This document shows, one piece after another, positions 47,891 through 61,695 of a stretch of 64,000 bases of DNA (the first letter of the stretch is position 1; the number at the start of each line of letters is the position of its first letter). Position numbers and translations under genes: made by a program. The stretch is from contig JADCRB010000016.1 in the NCBI GenBank assembly GCA_021464245.1, forward strand, positions 12,899,170 through 12,963,169, written 5' to 3'. Source of the stretch: Carallia brachiata (lineage: Eukaryota > Streptophyta > Magnoliopsida > Malpighiales > Rhizophoraceae). The notes beneath the pieces are model-generated. The model worked only from the letters and a program-made list of their open reading frames with translations. It was not told where the DNA came from and did not search any database.

Positions 47891-49168
47891 TTTATATCAG
47901 CTACTCCTTCGAGCAGTACGACGATAGGCATAAATGTCACATTAACTACATAAGGCGCCGACCAAACAGTTCCTGCCCACTTGCCATGGCTCTGCTCAAG
48001 ATCATCACCTCCTCTCATCCTAAAAGTGACAGTTACATCCCACTGTGATGAATATAAAAAATCACTGTGTTTTCAGTTTTTGAAGTACAAAATGTGTTTA
48101 TGGGATGAAAGAGTATGCACCAATAAAGAAGGCATATCAATAAAATGCCATATTCAAGACAAAAGGCATAGCAAAAAAACACAGAAGCTTTGTAGTCTAC
48201 AAATTGTAAAGGATAGAATAACTGAATCAACAATGATAAGATCTAATTACAGATGTATCAGCTGAAGACAAGATCTAATTACAAGCGTATCGGTTGAACA
48301 CCTTTTTGAAGTCAGAATGCTATTACAGTAATGTTGTCCTTATAATTCAAGGGGCCAGCACTTGACTGACTTATTGAATCCTGAAACCTCTGATCTCCAA
48401 TAATCTGTCACGTTGCCCTCAATGTCTGATACCGGCAAAGGAGATAACTGATGCTGCCTACTGTGAACATCTATCACGTTGCAAACATGATAATATGAGT
48501 TCCATAGCTTTCAATGGAACCATACAAAAGGACCAAAAGAAATAAAAATGACAAGAAAAAGATAGTAAATACATGGCTGCCAATCAGAAGTCTATGATGT
48601 GAAGCTCTTCATTTGATACATGGATCTACAGGAAAAATTGCCCAACATGAAATGCATATAAGTGCACCTATAATAAAGATTTCACCATCTTACTACCAAA
48701 TTGACAGTCATATAAACCTTGCAAAGAAAAAATCTTTCAAGCTCTTCTATAACATTTTTTATAACAAAAGCATGCATAATTTGGTCCTGCCACAGCAATG
48801 CATTATTTTCATTGAAAACAGAAATGACTTTGACGACTTGATAATGATGTGAATTTTGTTTCCTTTTAAGATTCTAGACTAGCATAGGAATGTCCAATGA
48901 AAGCTTCGGAACAACTGTAGAATATACTTACCTGCCAAGGATACAGGATCCCAAGAGTAAGGAACAGCACTTTGATTTCTTCACACAAAACTAAATTCAG
49001 TTTTGCAAATTGAAACCTATACAGGGGAATGAATTGCCCAAATATTGCAAGGGACTTTGTTGCCGCTGCAACTAGTTGCCAAAAACCGGTGAAATTGAAC
49101 ATTCTATTGAATTTTCCAAGTGGAATACGCCCTGGTATACATGACATCTCATTGAATCAATCTGCCTT

Positions 49169-52100
49169 CTGAAACTTCAAGGAAAAGAAAAGGCTTCATT
49201 TAATGCATATGCCTTTTTTTCACTTGTGCAAGAAACATAGCCATTGCATCAGCAAATGGAACCCCAACCAGAAAAAGATTGTACACACCGTGTCCCCCAC
49301 TCTCATCAGACAGGCAAGAAGCACAGTATCCATAGCACATCTATGGCAGATGTTTCTACAGATTCTCAATGCTAGTCTTTTCCACTAATGATGATGATGA
49401 TGAAGATGATAACAATAATAATAACTATAATAATTATAATTCCTGTATAGCCTCAACAAACAGTAGGAGCAATAAGTCTGAATGTGCAATCAATAGCTTA
49501 AGGCCAACTTTCCAAACCATAAATGCTTATCTGCATTGAAGGGATTTCCATTTCCAAGTATCAAATTCTTCATATTTCTATTAAAACATAACCCTCATCC
49601 CAAAAGCTTCAGACAGAAAGCCCCTTATTAGGTTATTAGTCATTATAATGGACATAAGACTTTATGAAAGAACTTGTTTAGCAAGTAGTTCATGTGCATC
49701 ATTAGTTGTCCTCAGATAAACGAGGTCTATTAAAGGCAAACCAAAGCTGAAACCATAAACATTGCAAGTGCCATTGTCAAGCTTCAAGTCTCAAAGGTAA
49801 CATATTTACAAAAGTAATGCTTTTCAATAGATCAAATCTTCATCTAGAACCTATTAGTTGAAAACAATTTTTTTTTTTATGTTTCAGCTATGCTTGCCCT
49901 GTGCATTTCATTTATTGACTAAATGGAAATTATAGTTGGGTCAACAGAAACCACAGTGGATTATAAATGTTGCCAACCGCATTCAACTATCGACTGCCAT
50001 TGATAACAATTGGGAATATGCAACTTGGCAAAGAATTGAAAGAACAAGAAGAGTGTCTTAGGGAAAGAACATTCATGTCTCAAACCATTACGTTTTCATC
50101 AATAAAAGCATATGGTCCATTTTTCCCAAAACCTACTTTCTGTTCCTAAACAACAAAATTTCGATCCACCCAATATTAAAGCCCTAAGCTGCTAACTACC
50201 TAAATGAAATAGAACTTGTAGTCGCTACCATAAAATCCCAAATGAGAATAAGAATGTCAAATTAAAGGATGATATCAAAGCCTTTAACCCTATGGTCAGA
50301 ATAACGTAAGAGACCACAATAAAAGCACAGGTAAAGTAAGTCCAACCATATTGTTCTGCTCAAAGTGCTATTTCTTTGGTAGTCAACTCAAAGTGTTATT
50401 AAATACTAATATAAAAACATCACTATAAGAAGAAAAGAGTTACACATGCACCAAGCAACTCATCAAAACCCCTAAGACTCATATGTTCAACAGAGAGAAA
50501 GGTTCTTGTGGAAACAAATAGTCATTGCTGATGTTGTTACCATCTTTAACAAGACTAATTAGTAGAAAAAACCGTGAAAATTACACTAGCATGGAAGACC
50601 GAGAAATAGAAGCTGGAACCAGGCATGGGAATTGGCAGCAATAAACAAAAAATTTTAGGCACCTTTAACACTTGACATATGTTTTGTCATTAGTCCAGTC
50701 TGCTCTTCTTTCCTAATGGCAACATGACACATAAAACACATTCACCTTCATTCTATTTAAAGCTTATAATTAGGTCTAACTTATCATAGAGTCTGTAAAT
50801 AAAAAAAAACAAAAAAAAAAAAAAGAAATGCACCTATTAATCCATCAATCGGGAAATGTTACACATATAGTTCCAAAATATACAGATTCCAAATTGGCTG
50901 ATTCAGTTGACATGCAAAAGAGTAAGAATGCCAAGAATCATCTTAAAAAATTACATAAGAGAGGACAGTGGGGGGATCAGCATCGAGGTTTGATCAATGT
51001 GGGAAGCCAGGTGACAGTGGATTGATGCTCAAAGCAAGGGGATACATGCATAATGTTGGGAGAAGTCTAGGCTAGCATTCAATACTAGAATGCAGCCCAC
51101 GCCTTTTATTTCAACCCACAACCATGCTCACACTTGAGCATGACATATTGTTGTAGGAAAGGTTGCGACAGTCGCAATGCAATAACTCAAACAAGGACTA
51201 AGGCCCTCTCCTTTTTCCCCCACTTAGCTTCAGTAACCAGGCTGCTGCCATTATCTTCCCACTCAGACCTTTTACTTTATAGCCATCATATCCCTAGCAG
51301 CATGTCAATTGAGACATAATCTAAAACACAAAAAGAGTTTTATATAACAAAATCTTCGCACAAACCATTTTCGAGCGAACAAGAAATCGAACTTTAAATC
51401 GCACAGGCAACTCCGACAGCACATTGTGGCAATACTAGCAAACCAAAACAAATCAAAAAGAAATCCCACATGTTGTGATCAGAAACGAAACTAACAACAA
51501 GGTTGACAAAACAAAGCAAAACTAATCAGCCACATGGAACTTCACCACAGTAGCACTTGCTGCTCGCAAATCCGGACATTTTTCTAAAGAAAAATCCATC
51601 AGCAACACTGGGTTTTCCTGAAACAGATTCATCGTCTTCAGGAAAAAAAAAAAAAAAAAAAGGGAAAAAATCCATCAGCAAACAGTATTGGTTCCCATGA
51701 GCATCAAAAAGACAAAAACAGTATTCTTCATTTTCAAATAAATCTCAACCATGCAAACAAACGAAATTACAAAAAGAAAAAAGAAAAAAGAAGGCAAATA
51801 TTTCCGAAAAAGACTCGATAAACCATCAAAAGCAGAGAATTCAAGCGAGCCCATATTAGATTAAGAATCAAAAATATATATATATAGAAGAAATCGAAAC
51901 AAGAAAAATAATACCACCACATGCTCGTGGATGGAAGCTGCCAACAGCTGTTCTGTCGACTTTTGTTTGTGCTGCCAAGCTGTCAATATAAACAGCAATA
52001 TAAAATCTATTCCCAAAAAAATTGTGCAATTAAGTATTATATTTATTTTTGTTTCGGTTAACATTATCATATACTAAAATAAATTAAATCATTTTAATTT

Positions 52101-53615
52101 TTTTTATACATAATTAAATCATTTTAATGATGGTGATAAAGCCCGTTACAAGCAGCTAAAAATATAAAATTTATAAGTTCACTTGAATATTAATAAAAAT
52201 AATTCTTTCTGAAATTTCAACAATCTACCATTTTAAAAAAATAATAGACAAATTTTTTTTTATTTTTTAAATTAATCATCATTATTTTCACTATGTAATT
52301 TGAAATGATGTAAATCATTTTGGTATATGAACATGTTAACTGCATAAAAGTGTATTTTTTTAAAGAAAAATTTTTACAACTTTTCATTTAATGTAATGAC
52401 AGATTGAGATTAAAAATCAAATTGACCATTGGATGATTTGATTATAAGAACTCAAGTTAAACAATGAAAATAAAAATAAACGAAAAATGAAATTTTTTTG
52501 AATAACAAAAAATTACTTTATGCACATAGAGATTATCGGATCATTAAGTCAATACTAAGATCATTCGCTAATGATTTCACTTAACTTCTCAATAAAGAAG
52601 ACTTACTACCAAAAGATTATTAGACTTGAAACGGACTGCTTCAAGTCTGATTATAATATTAATAAATTTAAAATTTTATATGTCGTACTCACACTAATTT
52701 TAAATTAATAAAAAAATACAAGCACAGAAATTTAAATTTAAATAAACAACCTCAACTTAAAATTAATGTACAACATCTTGAACATATTCTTTTATATTTC
52801 TTAATTTTATATTTTCAATCTAATTGTAATTATTAAAAAAGATTATAAATACACATCAAAGAGTTTTAATAAGAATTTTTTTTTTACACCGGAGAGCAAT
52901 GCCCAAATAAGAGAGAAGAGGGAATTAAAGAAGCAGGATTAAACTTTGTGCTCCCCTTTCTGCACAAGACTTATAAATTAACTGAACTGAGAAAGATAAC
53001 TATTTTAATAAAATATGATGATACCATAATATGCACTTGCTAGAGCATTGAAATTCTGGTGAGTTTCTATTTGAACAAAACTTGCAATCCACCTTCATTA
53101 AAAATGACTTTTTAATTTGGTCATTTATATAATTTATTATTGAAGTTATCACTTATTTTTATTGAATCACTAAATTACAATTTATTAAAATCAAAGCATT
53201 TAATATTCTAATTTCAATTATATTTCAACTTAATCACTCAACTATTCTTTTAAAAAAATATAAAATTCACTCGCTAGAAAACTAAATAAGTATATTTATT
53301 TTTATTCAATTAAAATGCTCACTTATTAAAATTATTTACATTATTTTAAATTAGAAAAATAAAAAACTTGTGCTCTATGTTATTTTTAAGCTTTAGAAGG
53401 ATAAAAAAAATTTATTAATAGTTGAAAAATTTTATAAATATTTTATTTTTTTTAATTATCTTTATTACCTATATGATTTGAAATGATATCATCAAAAGTT
53501 TTACTTAAACAAAAATTACAACAAATTAAAGTTGTGCTGTGACCTATGTAAGTAGTTTCGTGACCAATTCTGTATAAGCTATCCCTTCTTCTCTGTTTGG
53601 ACTGTGCTTGGGTAT
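49169..53615. other. Intergenic sequence, no gene recognised
   Basis: Contains microsatellite-like GAT/AAT runs at about 49389-49440 and several poly-A runs (50800-50825, 51640-51662). Open frames are short and unlike any family I know. The missing N-terminal MACPF exon was looked for and not found. Confidence 0.5.
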
Positions 53616-53624
53616 AAACCCTAA
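53616..53624 (+). promoter_or_regulatory. Telo-box upstream of the small membrane-peptide gene
   Basis: AAACCCTAA is the plant telo-box, common near the transcription start of housekeeping and ribosomal genes. It lies about 60 bp before the ATG at 53683. Confidence 0.45.
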
Positions 53625-53682
53625 AAAAACCCGTAGGGCGAGTGTCAGGGGCGCCGACCGGTAGAGAGAGGGAGGCTAAGGG

Positions 53683-53955
53683 ATGACAATGGAAGAGGGT
53701 CCGCCGGGTCCGATGCTTTTCCGGCTGTTCTGGTTCGTCAGCGCCGGCGGTAATTTTGCTCTCTCTCTCTCTCTCTCTGTGATATTTAAGTAGAAATCTT
53801 GTTAAGCTCTTAGTAAAATCCTAATTGGATGGTAGCTGTAGATTGATGGGTTTTTTTTTTTTTTTTGATTGTTGTTACAGTTATCTGCACCATGGCAATC
53901 AATAAGTGGAGGGAAATGCAAAGACAATCCATTCAGGAACATAGTCAACACCACC

Positions 53956-53987
<32 letters not shown>

Positions 53988-54050
53988 GAAGTTCTTCAGC
54001 AGCGCCCCAAAATCCAATCCCCAAATTCCCTGCAAAGCTCCACCAAATAA
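53683..54050 (+). CDS. Small single-pass membrane peptide with His/Gln-rich tail
   Basis: Two exons, 53683-53749 and 53881-54050, join through a GT-AG intron of 131 bp to 78 codons. The N-terminus MTMEEGPPGPMLFRLFWFVSAG leads across the splice junction into VICTMAINKWREMQ, giving one predicted membrane segment (about residues 11-29) followed by a basic, polar tail. The tail holds seven His then six Gln, encoded by CAC and CAA runs, so its length may vary between individuals. The splice-spanning hydrophobic segment, the clean splice sites and the telo-box upstream support a real gene. I recognise it only as a plant small uncharacterised membrane protein type and assign no function. Confidence 0.72.
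53757..53779 (+). repeat. (CT)n microsatellite in the intron
   Basis: A run of CT dinucleotides lies directly after the 5' splice site of the small membrane-peptide gene's intron. Confidence 0.9.
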
Positions 54051-54613
54051 TTCTCTTCTCATTTTTCATGGTTAGTTTTTAGTTTCTGACTACTGAGTAG
54101 TAAGTGTCTATTGAGTTTGACTACTGGAACAATGATGATATTGAAAAGCTAACATTTTTCGCCATTCTGTTTCATGGGTCTTTCTATTTGTTCGCCAAAT
54201 GCTAGGAAAAATTCAAGCCCATGTCCTTAATTTTGATTAATTCTTCTTTTTTCATGCTAATGGACAACGGGTTCGTCGGAGTTGCAATAAGCACTTGAAC
54301 CAAAGGGATTTACAAATCATTATCTTCATTCATCTGTTGCTTTGGTTGACCAAAGACTTGGTTTCAACATTTTTATATTCTGAGCAAGTTAAGGAGTAAA
54401 GCTCTAAAACAATCATCATAAGTTGGGAATTATTCTGAGTTTTTAGATGTTATACATCTACTGAGTTATCACTTCGGTTATTGGTAGTAGTACATGATTT
54501 TTTCCGCTACTGTGAGTTGGTATTAATTGGATGAAGATCCCAGTAGATGTATCCGATGAACCAATCCATATTGCTTCTGCAGAACTTACAAGAGGCTAGG
54601 CTGGCTGTCGCTT
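54051..54613. other. 3' flank of the small membrane-peptide gene
   Basis: No coding signal. Likely includes the 3' UTR of the upstream gene, but no clear poly(A) signal or end can be fixed. Confidence 0.4.
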
Positions 54614-54847
54614 TCACTTTTGCTTTGCTTTATGCTTTTTTGAAACTGATTTCTTAAGCTTCAGTTCATCACCGTAAATGCTTGGGTCCTTGACCAGTTC
54701 GTGAACAGCAGCTCGGCCTTCAAGCATGCTTAATGCTCCAGACATTGAGCATAGCAGCGCTACTTTAATGGTTATAACAACTTCTTCCTCATTGAATCTT
54801 GGATCAACCAGCTCCATAAGATTTCCCTTTTGTTGTAAAACAAGAGC
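54614..54847 (-). pseudogene. C-terminal fragment of an LRR receptor-like kinase
   Basis: Starting after an acceptor-like TTTTAG, the minus strand encodes ALVLQQKGNLMELVDPRFNEEE, then VALLC, SMLEGRAAVHELVKDPSIYGDE and a Lys-rich tail. This matches the end of the kinase domain and C-terminal tail of LRR-RLK subfamily VIII (RFK1/At1g53430-like). The conserved stretch between VALLC and SMLEG is shortened and altered. No upstream kinase exons follow within several kilobases. It is an orphan last exon, not a gene. Confidence 0.75.
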
Positions 54848-55759
54848 CTAAAATAAGAACAAAGGTTTTGATAGTGTTGTCATTACTCTTTTAGTACCTG
54901 ATGGTTTTTTAAACAGATGTGACTGCCATTCGTAATTCATACAATGTGTAAAATTTGCACGTCATAGGAAAGAAAAGAAGTTGCATCATTCTAGTAGAAT
55001 TTCAATTAAGGTGTCATGATGCAATGTAACCTTAGAATTCCATTTAGTTGAAATCCCATGAACAAGTGAATATGGTAAAACGTGTTGTGATGTCTTTCTG
55101 TCCTGTATAATGCATGGTTCCGACTGCATATCTGATATGATAGATAATATTTACTAAAATGTTTGTATTTCCTTGTGTGAGTAAAAATAGGATTTTGCTA
55201 AAGCAAATAGACGTTTACCTAAGTTTAAAATGGTGTGTCTCGTTATAAAAGAAAAAAAGTTTAGAATGGTGTCCAACTGAGACTTTTTGTTGAATATATG
55301 AAAGGAAAATAGGAGTGATCTTAACCAGTCTAGGACGCATACAAAGTTGTCGTTTGGTCAATATTTCATGTTACTCTTTCTAGCAACCAATTCAAGTTCA
55401 ACCAACCTGAAAATGTAGACTTCTAGTTTATATCTTAAATACCCCCATGATGCATACTGTAGTGTCATATATCCTCTTCACAACTGAGACAAAACAAAAA
55501 AAAAAACAAAAAGAGGATATAGCTATGCATAAATTGTGATTATCAAGAACAAAACTGACAATACTTGTAACAAAACAAATCAATTAAAGTGGCATCTAGA
55601 AAAATATTTTCACGAGGGTAGATCTCTAGTATTTTATATAGGTCAGAAGATTTTCTTTTTCTCCTGTTACGTGCTTTTTTTTTTTTTTTGGGAAAAAGAC
55701 AAGCAATTAGTTGATTATATGTAGAAATAAATATTGAATTTAATAAAGTTTAGATCCAC
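54848..55759. other. Intergenic sequence
   Basis: No earlier kinase exons of the receptor-kinase relic and no other gene were seen. AT-rich with short A/T runs. Confidence 0.5.
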
Positions 55760-55768
55760 TATAATTAG

Positions 55769-56273
55769 GGGATATCAATATTTTTAATCTTAAACTTTTA
55801 AGTTTTATTATGTTTGAGTCCTAAACTTTTTTGATATTTTATTTGAGTCCTAAACCTTTTGATTTTATACTATATCAATCTCTTAAGTTACAAAAAGTGA
55901 TCAATCGATTAATAAATGAGTCTAACTTAATAAAAATTATTTAAAAAAATATTAAATATATGAATTAAATATCTTTGTCATCAATAAAATATGCACATTA
56001 AATATTTTTTTAATCAATAAATATATACGAATTAAATATGTAACATGTATATTTTTTGATAGAAAAGACATTCAATTCATATATTTAATTTTTTTAAAAT
56101 AATTTTTTGTAAAGTTAAAATCATTTTTTAATAAATTGATCACTTTTGGTAAACAGAAGGACTGATTTGGTAGAAAATTAAAAGGTTTAGAATTCAAATG
56201 AAATGTCAAAAAAAATTTAAAATTCAAATATAAAAAAATTTAAAGGTTTATGACTAAAAATATTGATATTCCC
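55769..56273. mobile_element. 505-bp MITE with long terminal inverted repeats and a 9-bp target duplication
   Basis: The left end GGGATATCAATATTTTTAAT and the right end (inverse of GGGAATATCAATATTTTTAG) are inverted repeats, and the similarity continues for more than 100 bp inward, making a foldback structure. TATAATTAG is perfectly duplicated at 55760-55768 and 56274-56282. A 9-bp duplication is typical of Mutator-type elements. No coding capacity. Confidence 0.85.
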
Positions 56274-56282
56274 TATAATTAG

Positions 56283-58423
56283 CCTCAATCTATTTTAGTC
56301 TTCGTAGTGTAAATGTGTAATTGTCCAACTTTTCCTCTTGTGCCTACTTTGAATTCATCTTCGGAAGGCTACAAGGTCATTTCAATTTATGATTTCTAAT
56401 TTTCTTCAATACTAAAAATAGCAGTACTTAATTAAGTTAAAACAAATTGAAATGATGTTTATGAAAATGATGAGAAGGTTTAAAGTTTTTGGCCAATATC
56501 ATTCCAATTTCCAATTATCACCACATTTGTATAAGCCACAAAATTTTATTGTTAGTAGCTTAAGCATAAATGAGAATGAAATTGTACAGAAGAATCAAAT
56601 AGAGATTTGCATGGATGGGACTTTTAACACATTTTGTTTATTGTTCACAAAAAAAAATATGCATGGGTGGGACTTTTAGCGTGAGGAGTTACTTGTGGAC
56701 TACTTGTTTTACTTTTTATTGCTCAGATTCTGGTTTGCCGACAGGTTCTGCCTTTTGTTTTTCTTGTTGTGGCTGTCGTTGTGTTTTTTTTTTTTTTTTA
56801 AATCAGGCATCTTATATCAATAGTATTAAAAAAAAACTGAAAGAAAAAATTTAATCTATACTAACTATTGATTATTTACAAAAAAAATAATTTGAATAAA
56901 AGAGCTGTTAGAAAAATAATAAATTCTACATTTATACTCCTCCCCACATTTCGGAAACCTAATATTGGAAAATTTTTGAGAAAATAAATTCACTCTAAAT
57001 ATATAACGAACGGAAATCTTAGGGTTGACATATATATTAGAATCCTTGGGCTTGCCATATGTTATTATGTAAATTAGTATGATTAAATATAGATAATCAT
57101 CGTGTGACTATTAAGATTACTTTTCTTGTATATTTTACTAATGGTAATGAATGCTTTAGCAATAGGTCTCTCCCTCTGTTTTTTTTTTTTTTTTTTTAAA
57201 GGGAATTTTGCGAGAGATTTAACTGCCTAGAATAAAGGAATTAATGAGAAGAAAATTTAGGAGTTGTTTGGTTTCTAGTCCGGATTTGAAATCAGAATCA
57301 AAATTGAAATGAAGTGAAATCCGAAACAAAGTTGATGTAAATTGTAAAAAACATGATAATATTTTACAAAAAAACTAGTAAAAAAGTAAATTTTAATTTC
57401 ATTGCCATTTATAAATATGGGTTGCACATTGTACCATCCCCTGCTGCTAATCAATTGTTTTTGGGTAGAAAATTTAGAATTAAAAAAAAAAAGTTATTAT
57501 TTTCTACATATGAATCCCACTCTGTGGTCTTAGTATTTCAAATTGCCTCTATCGAGCTGTTACTATAAAAGTCTACAGAATTATTACATATACAATCATT
57601 CAAATTTAAAGCATTTATTTCAAAAAAAAAATCATTATATAGTCATATTTTGGGTTCTAAATCTTTTTATTATTATTTTAAATGTATTTAATGTTTTTTT
57701 TAATTTTAATTTTAAAAAAAAATTGAAAATTTTTTCTGTTTGTCTCATTTTTGTATGGCTAGATGTTCCGACGTCTGATTATACAACTTTTTCATTTTGA
57801 AAATTATTCAATTTACTTCCATTAATAATAATCTCCTACAGATCTCTGACAGACTTCATTATTACAGATCTCCTTCAAATTTGTTACATTTCTACCACTA
57901 CAACCCTCTGTATACTTACACAACCCAATGAACAACATAGCATTACATCACCTAAAAAAAAGCCGAAATGGCAAGACCAATACTTTCACAACTTCTCCTT
58001 GTCCTTCTGATCATCACCTTTTCACTTTTCTTTTCTGCGGCGTAGGGATGGATTTAAAAAAAATTTTGACATGATACAAATTTTATATACATAAATACAG
58101 TAATAAAATTAATATATATATATATATATATGATGAAAATACAAAATTTATAAAATTTTAAAAATAAATAAAAAATAATCTTAATAAATACATACAAATG
58201 AGACGCCAAGGACATTAAAAAAAAATGATTTTGAGAGCCTGGAGAAGCAAACCTCTTTTTATTTAAATAAAAAAAATAAAGAAACCAACGTTTATTTCTA
58301 TTTAACAAGAAAAATAAAAAACTAAGGAAACCCAAAAAGGCAATAGAGGGGTTCGAACCAGCGTACTTAGAGGCGGTAAAATCAGCTCACGGCACTGGAC
58401 TAAGGGAGAATGCGGTACTTTTT
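56283..58423. other. AT-rich intergenic sequence
   Basis: No gene seen. Contains poly-T/A runs, a (TA)n run at about 58115-58131, and at 58351-58361 the palindromic GGTTCGAACC, which resembles a tRNA B box on either strand but lacks a convincing tRNA or SINE around it. Confidence 0.5.
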
Positions 58424-60239
<1,816 letters not shown>

Positions 60240-60684
60240 GGTATAGAAGATTTTCGATTCCAACTAGCAAACCAAGCGAATAGTTCATTGGTTTGTAATA
60301 TGAAATTAATCTGGTGAGTTGCTTGATTGCTCTTTGATTCCAAAGCCAATTTCCAACTCCAAGGCTGCAGAAACAGACGCCGAAACGTTCAACAATAGTC
60401 TCATCTGCAATTGCTCCTATTCTGGGACTGTATGCCATGTAACTTAAATGTACATTTTCTTCGCATAACTCCAAGTTTCTCAGTACCAATCTTCCCTTGG
60501 TGTGACCAATGTAATGATTTGTTATCTAGCTGTCAAGAGTTCCTATTTATATTCTAATTGCAATCAGCTATTATCAAGCTACCTTACCTCGAAAGTCTAC
60601 TTCCATTTACCATTATAAGCTTGCATTCCATCATAAGATGTGATCATTATCATTCATTTTAAAAATTTTGCAACTGGCTAACAG

Positions 60685-60753
60685 TGACTTAACACAGAAC
60701 TATCTTAGCGGTAACATACCTCCGGAATGGGCTGCCACAAAGTTGGAATATCT
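60685..60753 (+). pseudogene. Single LRR exon relic of an LRR receptor-like kinase
   Basis: Between an acceptor-like CTAACAG and a donor-like GTGAGC, the plus strand encodes DLTQNYLSGNIPPEWAATKL, a leucine-rich repeat of the LRR-RLK VIII (RFK1-like) type, in which single repeats occupy single short exons. No neighbouring LRR exons were seen, so it is an isolated fragment of the same family as 54614-54847, but on the opposite strand. Confidence 0.65.
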
Positions 60754-61263
60754 GTGAGCAACTTTTTTGTAACTTTGTGACAATTAGCAAGTTCTTAGTG
60801 CATTTCAAGATTGAAAACATGTGTGTTGCAGCTTCATTACTTTGAATATTGGTCCGTGTACTAAAAGTAGACCAATTCCTTTTCTTCATTTATTCTAGAA
60901 TTATTGAATATTGTCTGTGCTATTTGGGGAACATTTCCAATTTGGTATGCTTGTATGTGTGCTAAAATTAGACCAATTCCTTTTCTTTTTATTCTAGAAT
61001 TATTGAATATTGGCCTGCGCTAATACTGGTGGAGACTACATGTTTCAGGAGTATTGAGAACAATTTGTTTTTATAAAACCATTCCTCCAACCCTTGTAAA
61101 CCTGGTGAATCTGTTAATGTCCTGAACCTCGTTTTCAGATGTTGATACTGAATTATCGATGTTGTACTTCTGTGATCCGTTCAAAATAAAAAATAGTGTT
61201 GGCTTACATTGCTTTGTTTTTGTTTCCTTCGTAACTACAACATCCTTAAGGCCAACAATCTCA

Positions 61264-61356
61264 CAAGTCACGAGCACGACTCTTTGGTATAGTTCAGGCC
61301 ACTGTGATATAGAATCACGAGTTCAAGTCACGAACACGACTCTTTGGTATAGTTCA
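61264..61356 (+). repeat. 33-bp direct repeats, 60 bp apart
   Basis: CAAGTCACGA(G/A)CACGACTCTTTGGTATAGTTCA occurs at 61264 and 61324 with one mismatch. The 27-bp spacer makes a 60-bp period. The surrounding 60240-61695 otherwise holds only the LRR relic and no gene. Confidence 0.9.
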
Positions 61357-61695
61357 TAAAATGCACATGGAGTAGACTTGACTTTTATTCGCAGAGTCCC
61401 ATAAAAAACTGAAAAGTGGAAAGAGTTATTCAAAGTAGAAAATGGTCTTGCTACTTGTCAGCCATTCTGTCTTGGAGTCTTCCATCATTTTTTAATAGCA
61501 GTGGATCAGACTTTCTTATCAATCTTTTGGAATTAGAATGGATAGTTACGAATATGGAAAGCTAAGATCAAATCCCCAAAAAAATGAGCTAAAAATGGAT
61601 TTGCTTGCTCAATTCACACAAGTTTTTTATATCCTCAAGACTGATACTTCTAAAAAGTGCATCATGGATTCTCTGTGGGCACTAGCCACTCTTAT

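Larger units (their letters stand above)
47095..49168 (-). pseudogene. MACPF-domain gene (CAD1/NSL1-like), decayed
   Basis: Exon-like blocks follow the order of plant CAD1/NSL1 proteins, which are negative regulators of salicylate-linked cell death. 49168-48932 encodes the IPLGKFNRMFNFTGFWQ and AAATKSLA blocks and ends at a GTAAGT donor. About 48510-48305 encodes GTHIIMFAT and RQHQLSPLPVSDIEG in two frames. About 48041-47755 encodes RGGDDLEQSHGKWAGTVW and PIVVLLEGVADI. About 47235-47095 encodes KPPIEDLQYFLDFQ and then LYISPEQV in another frame. Lesions include a stop near 49155, a 1-bp loss near 48970, frame changes in the other blocks and a 66-bp tandem duplication. No N-terminal exon or C-terminal half was found. 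I consider it dead. Confidence 0.85.

Noticed and set aside
53802..54062. 86-codon minus-strand frame with poly-Leu and poly-Val
   Set aside because: It is the antisense of the CAC/CAA repeats of the small membrane-peptide gene.
58351..58361. GGTTCGAACC as part of a tRNA gene
   Set aside because: Only the B-box-like palindrome fits. I could not build acceptor, D or anticodon stems around it on either strand.
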